From NCBI GenBank assembly GCA_027596945.1, contig JADGJH010000629.1, forward strand, positions 1-15,882: a DNA stretch of 15,882 bases, given 5' to 3'. The notes beneath the pieces are model-generated. The model worked only from the letters and a program-made list of their open reading frames with translations, made no database searches and was not told where the DNA came from. This DNA comes from Physocladia obscura. Lineage: Eukaryota; Chytridiomycota; Chytridiomycetes; Chytridiales; Chytriomycetaceae. Both the position numbers and the translations under genes were made by a program. This document shows positions 1 to 9,031 of this stretch, piece after piece; within the stretch, counting starts at the first letter, position 1, and each line of letters opens with the position of its first letter.

Positions 1-63
1 GTTTTTGAGTTTTCAAAGCTTGATTTTGAGAAGCGGAATGTGAATGAAGATCAAAAAATACAC

Positions 64-69
64 TTTATT
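64..69 (-). terminator. AATAAA overlapping the SANT-like stop codon
   Basis: On the minus strand the last Lys codon and the TAA stop (67-65) form AATAAA at 69-64, giving a polyadenylation-like hexamer with essentially no 3' UTR before it. Its function is not shown. Confidence 0.3.
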
Positions 70-878
70 TAAGTTTTGAAGCCAGCATTGCCAATATATC
101 AAGCTGCTTCCTATTGTTCTCCATCTGTAACTCCTGTTCTTGCTTCTCCAATAAAAACTTCTCTTTCTCAAATTCCAGTTTCTGTTCCTTAAATTCCAAT
201 TCCCGTTCACTTTGTTTTTCCATGCTATGCTTCAAACTCATAATAGTATCCATTGCAGTTATTGAAGAGCTACTGGTAGACATTTCGCTTTTGCTTGAGT
301 TTTTTGGTTTTTTTTGCAGAGAGGTTTCAGAATCAGAACCACTAATGTTATCAACTTTCGAAGTTTCCGCTTTCTTCTTCCATTTTTCAGCACCTTGAAG
401 AGCCAGTTTTCGAATTAACACAGCATTTGACTCACATATGGTTTGGTCTTTGAGGTTTGCATCTTTTTGTTCTTGCTGTTTGTTTGAAACTTCGTCAACC
501 TGTTAAAGGTCAACATGAACACAAACAGAAGGAAAAGGCATTACATTACCAGATCAGCAATATCTTGAAGTAGTTGCTCTCTTTCTCCATATTCTTCTTC
601 AGTCCCAGATGCACAAAGACTTTTCAATGATTCACTCTTGAATACAGAAAAAGGTCATCAAATTGTTTGTGACAGTTTGGCCCAGAGACAGTTCCTTTTC
701 CAAACACGGTGCATAGATGTTGTGCCACTTCTTCCCATCTACCTTTTGTCTGGCCATATGGGGCATTGAATGGTTGTGTTGCTATAACTTCCTTCAGTAG
801 ATAGATGTCACTTGCAGGTTTGAAGCAAAAAGCCAGCTTGCATCTGGGTTCTCTTAATGCTTCCGTACTATTTTCCAT
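65..878 (-). pseudogene. Myb/SANT-like DNA-binding protein with coiled-coil tail, frameshifted
   Basis: The first part (878 down to about 650) encodes a Myb/SANT-like fold with spaced aromatics: FKPASDIYLLKEVIA, then GRWEEVAQHL and CHKQFDDL. Near 640-653 the frame breaks at an A5 run (648-652; T5 on the coding strand). Reading resumes one base out with SESLKSLCASGTEEEYGERE and runs to an intron at 500-549 (GTAATG..AACAG on the minus strand). The last exon (499-65) is Lys/Ser-rich and ends in a Glu/Lys/Gln coiled coil (EKQSERELEFKEQKLEFEKE). A single missing base explains the break; otherwise the gene would be about 254 residues. The ATG at 878 is the first after an in-frame stop. SANT plus coiled coil resembles the DNA-binding accessory protein of PIF/Harbinger-like transposons and related domesticated families. 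That assignment is inferred; no transposase is visible here. A sequencing error at the homopolymer is the alternative to a true pseudogene. Confidence 0.7.
500..549 (-). other. Intron in the Myb/SANT-like gene
   Basis: On the minus strand the segment starts GTAATG and ends TTTAACAG. Removing its 50 nt joins GAT CTG to GTT GAC GAA and keeps the frame open from IADL into VDEVSNKQQEQ. It holds an in-frame stop, so splicing is needed to reach the coiled-coil exon. Confidence 0.75.
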
Positions 879-1344
879 TCTGACTGGAGCACTGCTACTT
901 GAACTTTTGGCTAGATTTTGTTGGTTTCAAGTGGCCGCTGTTGTGTTTAGAAGTTTTTCTTGTGAGGATTTCTCACAAACAGTTTATTTCACAAATTTTC
1001 TTTGTGAATTTCAAATCATCTCACAAAGAATTTTCACAAAAAATTGTTGTTTGCAAAATCTCTCTATTGATGTGATTTTTACAAATTTTTTAAAGGGAAA
1101 ATGCAAAAGTGGTGGTAAATGCAATATAAATAGTGAAACCTGTGGCAACACTGCAAAATCATCTAAAAAGTGATAACTTGTAGTTCTGACAACTCTCTCC
1201 TAATGGCTTTTTTCTCTACTCAACACAGCAAAGAAGAGTGTGCACCAAATCTATAATTCACACAAAATTCATACACAAACTGAATGCATCTGAATAGATA
1301 ATAAAGGTTGAAAACCTTTAGAAGTAATCCTTGTTAAATTGGAG
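879..1344. other. Non-coding flank of the SANT-like gene
   Basis: No gene is supported here. The stretch holds the TCACAA hairpin cluster (described separately). It also has a possible element terminus at 1143-1153, which reads CAGTGTTGCCA on the minus strand, a sequence style common at DNA-transposon ends. A short hairpin, AAAGGTT-GAA-AACCTTT, lies near 1303-1320. The open frame running through 805-1173 on the plus strand is mostly antisense to the SANT exon and is not credible as a gene. Confidence 0.4.
960..1039. repeat. Cluster of TCACAA/TTGTGA hexamers forming overlapping hairpins
   Basis: Six copies of one hexamer lie in 80 bp. TTGTGA is at 960-965 and 1002-1007; TCACAA is at 973-978, 989-994, 1021-1026 and 1034-1039. 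Two perfect inverted repeats use them: TTCACAAA (988-995) with TTTGTGAA (1001-1008) around 5 nt, and TTCTTTGTGA (998-1007) with TCACAAAGAA (1021-1030) around 13 nt. They sit just upstream of the Myb/SANT-like gene, where a DNA transposon would carry subterminal binding sites or a gene its operator. Either role is inference. Confidence 0.6.
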
Positions 1345-1701
1345 ACATAATTATTGGTGAAGACGATGATGAGTATGATGATGATGACGATGATGACGAA
1401 GAGATGGACCTTGTTGTTACTCAGCAAGAACGCGTTACTAAGCTGTCATATGATGATGACAGTAGTGATAAACATGCAGAACACCATAAGTAATAAAAGC
1501 CATTTAACCAATAGATCTTGCATACTGCTTAACCCAAATTGCACAGTTCTGCCATTGCTGTAACTATTTGTTTTAAAAAAAGTGACAAATAATAGAATAG
1601 ATACACCCCAATTGATTCGCCGTTTCATTGGAGATCGAGTCTTCGAAAAAAAACTGCGTCCTTTTGTTCCTGATCAAAAAACTCATCACAAATCAAAATA
1701 A
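1345..1701 (+). pseudogene. Orphan acidic 3' exon pair, gene unrecognised
   Basis: A plus-strand frame reads an Asp/Glu run (GEDDDEYDDDDDDDEEMDLV) and then VTQQERVTKLSYDDDSSDKH, ending near 1489. If GTAATA at 1490 is a donor and AATAG at 1591-1595 the acceptor (106-nt intron), the frame joins exactly to IDTPQLIRRFIGDRVFEKKL and RPFVPDQKTHHKSK, stopping at TAA 1699-1701. An upstream acceptor could be TTGGAG at 1339-1344, since an in-frame stop lies at 1335-1337. No start codon or 5' exon is found, and the SANT-like element lies directly upstream. This may be the 3' end of a host gene cut off by an insertion, or a gene with a 5' exon I cannot see. I do not recognise the protein, and the acidic run alone has no diagnostic value. 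Confidence 0.3.
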
Positions 1702-1766
1702 TCTTTTGAACTTCAAAAGGTTTATAAAGTACAGTGCAACATGGAAAACCGAAAAAAAAAGTTCAA

Positions 1767-3587
1767 TTAACGTCTTTTTCTATCAGGCGAAGGCCTTCTG
1801 CTTGAGCCGCCGCCACCGCCACGACTGGATGATCGATTGTTTGGCCGAGAATCTCTGTCGTCTCGGCGCGATGAAGATTGGCCTCTGACTGGACTTCTTC
1901 TTCTGGAAGATGCATTTGCAATTGCATTTCTTGTTTTTTTTGGATCGTCCATGTCTTTTTTAGCTGTTGTTTTGCCGTTAGCAGTGGTAGGATCAGTAGG
2001 AGTACTCGATCCAGCAAAATAACCATAAACGCCGCCAGCGACATTTATGGCACCACCTGCAACACCTTTTGCAGTTCTCAAAATTCCCCAATCAGATTTA
2101 GCAGCATCAGTTGTGGACACATTGCCTCCAGCGTCATTCTTGGTAATCTTGTTATCGCCACCAACGCCTCCGCCTATGTTGGAATTATCATCGAAATCCC
2201 CATCATTGCCATAATTAGAGTAACGGTTAAACACGCTTCGCCGCTGTTCTTGTTTGATTTGTCTGTCGTTGCCCCTGGAACGCCCACCACCACCTCCGCG
2301 TGTATCTCCGCCATCATTTCTGGACTTGTTTCTCTTGTTTTCCTCACCGTTGCTTGCGTTTCGACCATCTGACCGAGTGCCACGACTGTTGTAATTATTG
2401 TTTTCTCCGTTATCGTCGCCTCTTCGTCTTGCGTTTGGCGGTGAGCGCAGTTGCTCCACTTGCGAGTCATCATATCGCCAAGCATCTTCAGCAACATCAC
2501 TGTTGCTACCACGTCGCTGAGTTTCGTACCCTCCATTTCCACGCTCTTCATCTCCAAATTCTTCCATTGGATATCGCGCCGCTTCCTTCTCCAGCAATAA
2601 ATACTTGTTGTACGCCGTCGCCAAATAGAAAGACCATGTACTAAGCGCAAATGCCGCGGTCACAGCCACTATCGCAGTAACAATTAACGTAATTCCTGCC
2701 GCCGACTGAGATCCCGAAACAGTCGGCACGGCAGCAATAAACGTTAGTAGCCCAGACGCTGCAACTCCGGCACCTGCAGCACAAATTAGTAACACAATCC
2801 ACGCAATGAGGGTCAGCGTGGATGTAAATTTCGCACACGCAACCCAAGCTGAACTCCATGATCGAAGAAAAAATGTCAATAAACCGAAAAGCGATGAAAT
2901 AAACGCGAGACCAAGGAGAACCATTGATACTGGCAGTGCAAAAATAAGAAGCGGGTTTGCTTTATAAGGCAGCGCCGCCAATGTGTCGTTCACAGTCCAC
3001 AATGATATGTTTTTGAATGTTGGTGGGGTTGGATTGAATTGAAAATCACTAGCGTCTTCGCCAAGAGCTAAAAGACTTGTCGCTGGATAACATGTGACTA
3101 TACTGTTGGCAGATGCAGTTATGCAATATCCCTGTTGTTTTTTTTTTTTCGGTTTTCTCAGAATAAAAAAGAGATCTTGAGATTTTGCCAAAAGTCATAC
3201 CCAAACAGTCAAAATAGCGCTGGAAATTCCATCTTTCGGAGAAGTCGAATCTGAAGTAATTGAAACAAAGCCAATACTTTTAGCCGCCGAAGTTGAGAAT
3301 GGTGACAGAAAAACAATCCCAGTGAGAGCAAACGCGACAGCTGTGATAAGTACAACAGAAAATGTTAGTCGAATTGGCGCAATACGCTTTGAGGCCGTGG
3401 CAGTAGTTGCACCAGCATTCGCATTAGTACTTTTTGAATTAGCGTTGTTTTTGTATTTGCCACTGTTGGTATTTCCGTATTGCCCACTCTCAACGTAGCT
3501 ATCGTAGCCGGACTCTTCACTATATTGCTCGTTGCTCCGGTTGTTGTTGTTCCTAGTGTGCGCGGCTGTTGTCTTTTTCCCAAACAT
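1767..3587 (-). CDS. SUR7/PalI-family four-helix membrane protein
   Basis: Two exons (3587-3201 and 3131-1767) encode 583 residues; the 69-nt intron (3132-3200, GTATGA..AACAG) joins TGG to GGA in phase 0. The start is the first ATG of the frame. A polar Asn/Ser-rich N-terminus precedes membrane segment 1 (about 74-96). An extracellular loop follows with a claudin-like W129-G-Y-C132 and a second Cys143, then segments 2 (about 188-218), 3 (232-262) and 4 (273-300). Residues about 310-583 form a disordered Arg/Ser/Gly-rich tail. Four helices plus W-GYC-C fit the SUR7/PalI family, whose members organise plasma-membrane eisosomes (Sur7) or act in ambient-pH sensing (PalI/Rim9). The long polar tail favours PalI, but I cannot separate the two. 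The stop lies 65 bp from the convergent acidic fragment, and the start 139 bp downstream of the kexin stop on the same strand. Confidence 0.8.
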
Positions 3588-3726
3588 GGAAATTCAATTG
3601 CAGAAATTGGTTTTGATTTGACCAAAAAATTTTCTACAGAAATTATTCTTTCACGAGACTTTTCAAAGCAACAGTTGCTGCATGTTCTCTTATTTTAGTG
3701 GCGTAAAAAAGATCAAAAAATATGCA
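3588..3726 (-). promoter_or_regulatory. Kexin-PalI intergenic spacer (139 bp)
   Basis: This spacer must contain the kexin 3' end and the promoter of the SUR7/PalI-type gene. The only structure I see is a short palindrome, AGCAAC-A-GTTGCT (about 3666-3678), roughly 80-90 bp before the PalI-type ATG. No TATA box or other named element can be assigned, so the regulatory role follows from position only. Confidence 0.35.
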
Positions 3727-6712
3727 TTAAAGATTTTGTTGCTGTGTTGTGTCTAGTGACAGTAAATCATCCACAAGATAACCGCCCTTCCGCAATTCTT
3801 CCAACTCGGCCTCACTCGGTCCTTCAATATCATCGAATTCATCAGTTTCTAATCCCGTACCACCAAAATCACCGTCGTTTTCATCAAAGTCTTCGCCACT
3901 AAGCCGCTGGAATTCAAACAGCTCTTCATCCAGCTGGTTGAATTGCTGGTGCTGTTGCCATGACTGGAACACGTCCAAAACTTCTTTCCTCTTTTGATAA
4001 GCATAGTAGCTTCCAACTCCAAGAGTTCCCAATGCCAAAATAGCGAAAATCCAAACACTTGCTCTGCCATTGGATTTTAGATCAGGGGTAACGGTGTGGT
4101 TAGTATCTTGTGTTTTTTTGTTATCTAAATTGCTGCTGGATAGCGCTGGCAAAATTTCTGCGGGAATAGCCGATTGCGTTATCAACGAGCTTTCGGAGTC
4201 GGAAGGAACAATATCTTCGATTAGTCCCGGCTTTTTTTTGACAGTTGCTACCTCTGATCCCCAGAATTTGACGAATGCATTTTTAAAAACTCCTGATTTT
4301 TCGGGTGTCACAGGATCTCGAACAACTATTTTCCATGTACCGACAACCTCTTCATCCCTACGTACAAAAAATATAAAAATAAAAAAAATGAAGAAAAGGG
4401 TCAAAAAAGTTTCAAAAAAATTCGGTAAATATTCAACAAATAAATAAAAAGATTACCAATGTGCAACAGACATAAATGTCCAATTCCCAAACCCTGTATT
4501 GGCATTATCGCCAGGCCGTGTAACTGCCAGATTAGAAACAATGCCGGCAGGACTGATCAAATCAACGTTCACATCTCCTCTTTTTCCATGCTCAATTGTT
4601 ACTGTTACTGTCACATGTTCCAATTTCGAAAAGCGCACTTCCGCAAGTTCTTCAGCAGTAACGGTGTATTCAACTCGGATATCACTACCCGGATCTTGAG
4701 GGATTTTACCATCACCGCTCGGCATGAGAATCGGTGTGGTGAAAGATGTTTGCGGTGCGACAGTACTCCAAGTTTTTGCAATTTCAAGAATCTGGTAAGC
4801 GTCCAGCTTTCCGTATCCGAATTCGTGGCTGTACAATCGACCGGCGGCTGTTGTAAACCAGGAAGATTCGGTTGTGGAAATCGGGACGGCAGAGCGCACT
4901 GATATATGCTGGTAGTCGCGCCAACTGAGATCAGACCTGATTGAGTTTACAAGTGCGTAGATTCCAGAAGCTAACGGTGCTGCTGCTGATGTACCTCCGT
5001 GTGATTTCGTGCACAAGTCTCCGGAATGGCCTTGTTCCCAGTCGGTTGTGGCCTTTATATATTTACATATTATCAGTATTCGGTATATTTGCGTTTTAGA
5101 CTTGATACGCTTACAATTGCATCATCATGACGCGCTGCGGCACTACTGTACATAACGACCAAATTTGCTGCACAAAGTTCACTGTACGGAGGGTGTTTGT
5201 TGTTACGATCGATAGCACTGACAGTGATTGTGTAAATGCTATTTGTATAACCATCAAAATTACAATTGTCATGCGCTCCACCTCCATTTCCACTTGCAAA
5301 GACGAAAATTGACCCAAGTCCTCCACGCCCGTTATTTACGCCATTTATGACTGCATCAGATACAATTCGTGGCGGAGCTTCCATTGTTGCACCATTGTCG
5401 GTAGGTCCCCATGAGCAAGAGTAAATGTGGTTTTCTTGCATCTTGTAGTTTATTGAGGCAGCCTCGTCGGCTTCGGTGAGAGCTCCACCAAGAATTCTAA
5501 CAGCTTATCAATAAGGATCAGTAATAGCAAGTAAATTGGAAACAAAATTTTATTCACTGAATTAACAGGCTTTGCTACAACTTTCAATTTGATATTCTTA
5601 CAACATAAGGAAGGTTTGCTCACCTGAAACTTTTGCATGATAGGCAATACCGACACCGCAAACCTTATTCTTGACAGCTGCAACTTCTCCAGCGCACCTT
5701 GTTCCATGACGATCTTCCCGTGATTTTGGTCTTGGGTCGGTTATATGGACATTAAAGTCATAAGAACCATCAGCAAACTGTCAAAATTCCTTAATGTTAA
5801 TACTTCTTTGTTGACATTTTGAAAACTAAGTTGGAAAGCATACATAATTATCTTTAATGTCAGACGCTTCGTGATCAAGACCATCATCAACAAAGCAAAC
5901 CACCGAACTATTTCCAAAAATTCCTGTAGGTGGTTATTTTTGTTTGAGTTATGCCAAAACATAAAATAAGAATGGTCGAAATAAATTGAGATCGAACCTT
6001 GAGCCCAAGCAGCAGTGACGTTATGATCATTTGAAAGCTGCCCAGGTGTTTGATTGAGCAAATGCCACTGATTTTGAAACTCAGGATCAGCAATTTCAAA
6101 GGTAGTGCGTGCATCGGCAATGGAAATAAACGCGCGTTTAACGAGACGACCTACAACAGGAATTTGGTGTTCAGTCCAAATAATATTCGGGTGACTCGAA
6201 AGCGCGTTTGAAACGACTTCTGCAAATTGATCCCGTTTTGCCACGTTGTAATTGAGGGGAACAGCAACATGAAAATAATCTGCGAGTTCACCAACAGGTC
6301 CGAGAAAATGAAGTTCGATTCCGTTGCTATCACTGCTATCATTGGCATTGGTATTAGTGTTGACATTTCGTGGGTTCAGTGAATTTGAATTCGCATTGAT
6401 TGCTGTTTGCACGTCAGCAACGACATCATCGGCGCGCGCAAGAAGCCGTCGCCGTCGAAGAGAATGAATTGAGTGTTTCTCGATATTATTACTGTTTGTT
6501 TCCGTAATTTTATTCGCGCTGAATTCATTTCCAGTAACAGCATTTGATTCAGATTCGCTCAGCTGGAAGGCAAAGTATACATAGTTTTCGTGATCCCCCA
6601 GAGGGACCTTTGCTTTTAATTGTTTGTTGTTGGTTGATTCTGCTTCTTCTGTGCCCACGACAATCACAGCTGCCACAGCCAAGAATCTGACGAGAAACAG
6701 CACGAATTTCAT
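3727..6712 (-). CDS. KEX2: Kexin-type proprotein convertase
   Basis: Six exons (6712-5998, 5923-5844, 5777-5624, 5503-5115, 5052-4457, 4357-3727) give 854 residues, close to yeast Kex2. Introns of 74, 66, 120, 62 and 99 nt end in GT..AG. A hydrophobic signal peptide (MKFVLFLVRFLAVAAVIVV) precedes a propeptide ending at Lys192-Arg193, the expected autocleavage site. The S8 domain starts at DPEFQNQWHLLN and carries the triad Asp251 (FVDDGLDHE), His289 (EDRHGTRCAGE) and Ser468 (SHGGTSAAAP), with the oxyanion Asn389 (SGNGG). The P/Homo-B domain spans about 555-665, including VAHWDEEVVGTW across the last splice. One transmembrane helix (about 745-765) and an acidic tail ending GGYLVDDLLSL follow, fitting late-Golgi/endosome cycling. 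Kexins cut secreted precursors after Lys-Arg or Arg-Arg. An in-frame ATG 36 nt upstream (6748) would extend the N-terminus; the signal-peptide ATG is preferred. Confidence 0.95.
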
Positions 6713-6746
6713 TGTTTCTTTCCTTTCGTTCGTGCAAAAATATTTC
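6713..6746. promoter_or_regulatory. 34-bp divergent start-to-start interval of KEX2 and LARP7
   Basis: The kexin ATG (minus, 6712-6710) and the LARP7 ATG (plus, 6747-6749) are 34 bp apart. No space is left for two separate core promoters, so each gene's promoter elements must lie partly inside the other's coding sequence, or the 5' UTRs overlap antisense. An AT-rich stretch, AAAAATATTT, lies at about 6736-6745. The upstream in-frame kexin ATG (6748-6746) would even share the CATG with the LARP7 start. Confidence 0.6.
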
Positions 6747-8992
6747 ATGGAGGAGCAAATCGTCGCTTTGCTGTCTGCGTTCTTTTCCGAGGCAAATCTC
6801 ACAGTGGATATTTATCTAGCAGCGCTGGTTCGATCAAACGAATGTACTGTATTGAATTGCTTTATTCTAGGTTTCATGCTTCATTAAAATATATCATCAT
6901 GATATTCAGGGATCCCAATCTCCCTCTTTGAGTCTTCCATCAGGCTCGGAAAACTCGCGTTTGATGAAGTTATCGTTGCAAAAGTTGTCCGCCAGAAGAT
7001 TCCGATTCTCGAAGTTCGTAAATACAAAAACAAAAGCAACCAAACCAACAATCTACAAAATCACCCAGGTCAGCGAAGATGGAAAATGCATTAGATTAGC
7101 ATCGAAATCAAATTCGAATTATTCTGAAAATGATCAACGGATGTTTTATATTGAACATCTTCCGCAAAATGCTTCAGTATCTTCACTAATTGCGCGTGTC
7201 AAAAACGTCGAAAAGATTCATCTGCCTCTAACCACAATTATCCATCAATTCTCTCTCCTTTCAAAAAAGTCTTTCCAAATATCGAGCCTTGTTTCTGATT
7301 CTAGCCCGCTTTTGTCGCTTTTGGATTATAATGTATCTCCACCTGAAACTGCAGCGAATATCAACATAAAGCTTCCTTCTTTTGTTTTCGTTTCAGTACT
7401 TGACATGAAATCTGTGACTTCTTCGTGTGATATTTTTAATTCTGCCGACACTGGTTCACAGTGGAAGAAATTGTTTCTTGGAGATTATGAAAATACCGTT
7501 GTGCATATCAAAAAACAGATTTATACAGATTCAAATGAAGCCATCAACAACTTAGATTCCGATGAATGGAATTATATTCGAGTCATGCCAATGTAGGTTT
7601 GCATTTTTTCATTTTCCAAATCTACAATTTTCGTGGAGGAAAACAAACATTTCATGAAAATGCAGGTCGGAATGGCGCACAAAAATGACTGAATACAAAA
7701 ATCTTTTGGTATCACGTCGAGTTGAACTTGAACAAGCTATGGCATCCCGCTCTGGAATGCATGATAGCGCATCGTATGAATCTGGCGTTGTTGTGTCATA
7801 CACTGGAGTGCATGAAGCAACTTCGCGCAAGAATTTAAAAGTATGTTTTTATATTATATTATAATTTATTTTTTTACGAATTTTTCATTAACTTTTCTTC
7901 TTCAGAAACTGTTTGAATTAGTCGCACCTGTCAGTTATATTGACTATACAAAAGGAGAAACACAGGGATGCATTCAATTTAAACCTTTTAATTGCATTTC
8001 TGTTCTCTTTATAATTTATCTCATACTACTTATCAGGGATACGCAAGGTTCAAGAATGCAAAAGATGCTTCAATGGCTGCCTTTTACTTTTCCAAGCAGA
8101 ATATCGTACAAATTCACGCAAATGATATTGGAACTCTTATTACAAGCACTGAGCAGCTTATGAAATTAAAGGCTAGTTTCAAGAAACAAAATCAAAAGTC
8201 ATCTTACATTGATATTGATGATGACAATGGTTGGAATGACTGGAGGGTTAATGAAGACGATGAGAACAAGAGCAAAGACGCGACCGAATATCAAACCTAT
8301 GGAATTCGACTCGTTGTGTTGCAGGGTTAGGCTTTATTTCTTTTTTCCAAGCAACATTAAATATTGTTTTCACTTTCTCAGGGCAAGAAGAATCAGATTA
8401 CTGGGACGCAATTTACGAAAAACAAGAAGAAGTTTGTTATTCGGCAAGTATGAATTCCCGGAAGTATGAACAGGGTTCTACTGTCCCCCATTACGAAAAA
8501 AAGTACGAAAAACAACTTGACTTTCCGTCGTCCTCAAAAAAACTTTCCGCGCACCCAAGCCGTTCTCGACTCGATATGTCAAGCAATCAAACCACGAATA
8601 GCAAAGCTATACATCATCAGCAAAGTAGTTCATTTTCTTCAATTTCTGCAGAAAAAAAAATTCACGTTCGCTTCGACATTAGCAGTGTTAATCAAAACGA
8701 TCCTGTGCCGAAAAAGAGCGAATTTAATTCAAAACCAACAAATGCAAAAAGTGCCAAACAAAGAAAACTTAATGAAAGTATAGAAAAAGTTGACACCCCT
8801 AGAAATTCGAACCTTGCAGCTGCTGTGACGAACGTTTCAGGCACCAAGTCAGATAATTCAGATGAAATTAGCGATGATGATGGGGTGATTAATAGCACGA
8901 CTGATGGCGTAAAAAAAAGAAAAAGAAAGAATCGGAGACGTGGAAAGGGTGGTGGTGGAGGAACTAATACGAAAAAAGAACTTGAAATCTGA
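6747..8992 (+). CDS. LARP7: LARP7-type La protein (La motif, RRM1, xRRM)
   Basis: Seven exons (6747-6843, 6910-7013, 7069-7592, 7666-7840, 7906-7965, 8037-8325, 8382-8992) give 619 residues. The La motif is at about 1-75: EEQIVALLSAFFSEANLTVD, then across the first splice WIPISLFESSIRLGKLAFDE, then across the second LEVSEDGKCIRL. RRM1 (about 90-187) has RMFYIEHLP and KLPSFVFVSVL strands, with a long insertion (about 122-167) between them. The C-terminal xRRM (about 280-428) shows YIDY (311-314), GYARF with Arg324, and the closing strand-helix RLVVLQGQEESDYWDAI; an acidic insert lies near 379-400. The tail is Ser/Lys-rich and ends in a basic KKRKRKNRRRGKGG patch, a likely nuclear signal. This domain order is that of LARP7, ciliate p65 and fission-yeast Pof8, which chaperone 7SK or telomerase RNA. 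Which RNA is bound here is unknown. The intron at 7966-8036 lacks a GT donor. Confidence 0.85.
7966..8036 (+). other. LARP7 xRRM intron with GG donor (or 35-nt alternative)
   Basis: Family conservation requires the join ETQ|GYARFKNAKDA, which removes exactly these 71 nt. The segment starts GGATGC instead of GTATGC and ends TTATCAG. The 7-mer CAGGGAT flanks both junctions (7963-7969 and 8034-8040). The segment length is not a multiple of three, so retention would shift the frame. A GT at 8002 would give a canonical but only 35-nt intron (8002-8036) and insert 12 in-frame residues (GCIQFKPFNCIS) in the beta2-beta3 loop. Both readings are possible; the shortest other intron here is 50 nt. Confidence 0.6.
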
Positions 8993-9031
8993 TTGGGCAT
9001 TTTTTTTCTATTCAATTTCTTCCAGAATAAA
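8993..9031 (+). promoter_or_regulatory. 39-bp tandem spacer with acceptor-like tract and AATAAA
   Basis: The spacer between the LARP7 stop and the next start codon is a pyrimidine-rich tract ending CTTCCAG (9019-9025), followed at once by AATAAA (9026-9031) and the ATG (9032). The tract has the form of a 3' splice acceptor, which would suit a 5'-UTR intron or trans-splicing for the downstream gene. AATAAA could be the upstream gene's polyadenylation signal. Confidence 0.5.

Noticed and set aside
805..1173. Plus-strand open frame of 122 codons
   Set aside because: It is mostly antisense to the SANT exon and then crosses the hairpin repeats; it has no recognisable protein features.
7843..8163. 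Continuous frame through the LARP7 xRRM region
   Set aside because: It reads through two intron sequences and shifts out of the GYARFKN frame, so it is not the protein.
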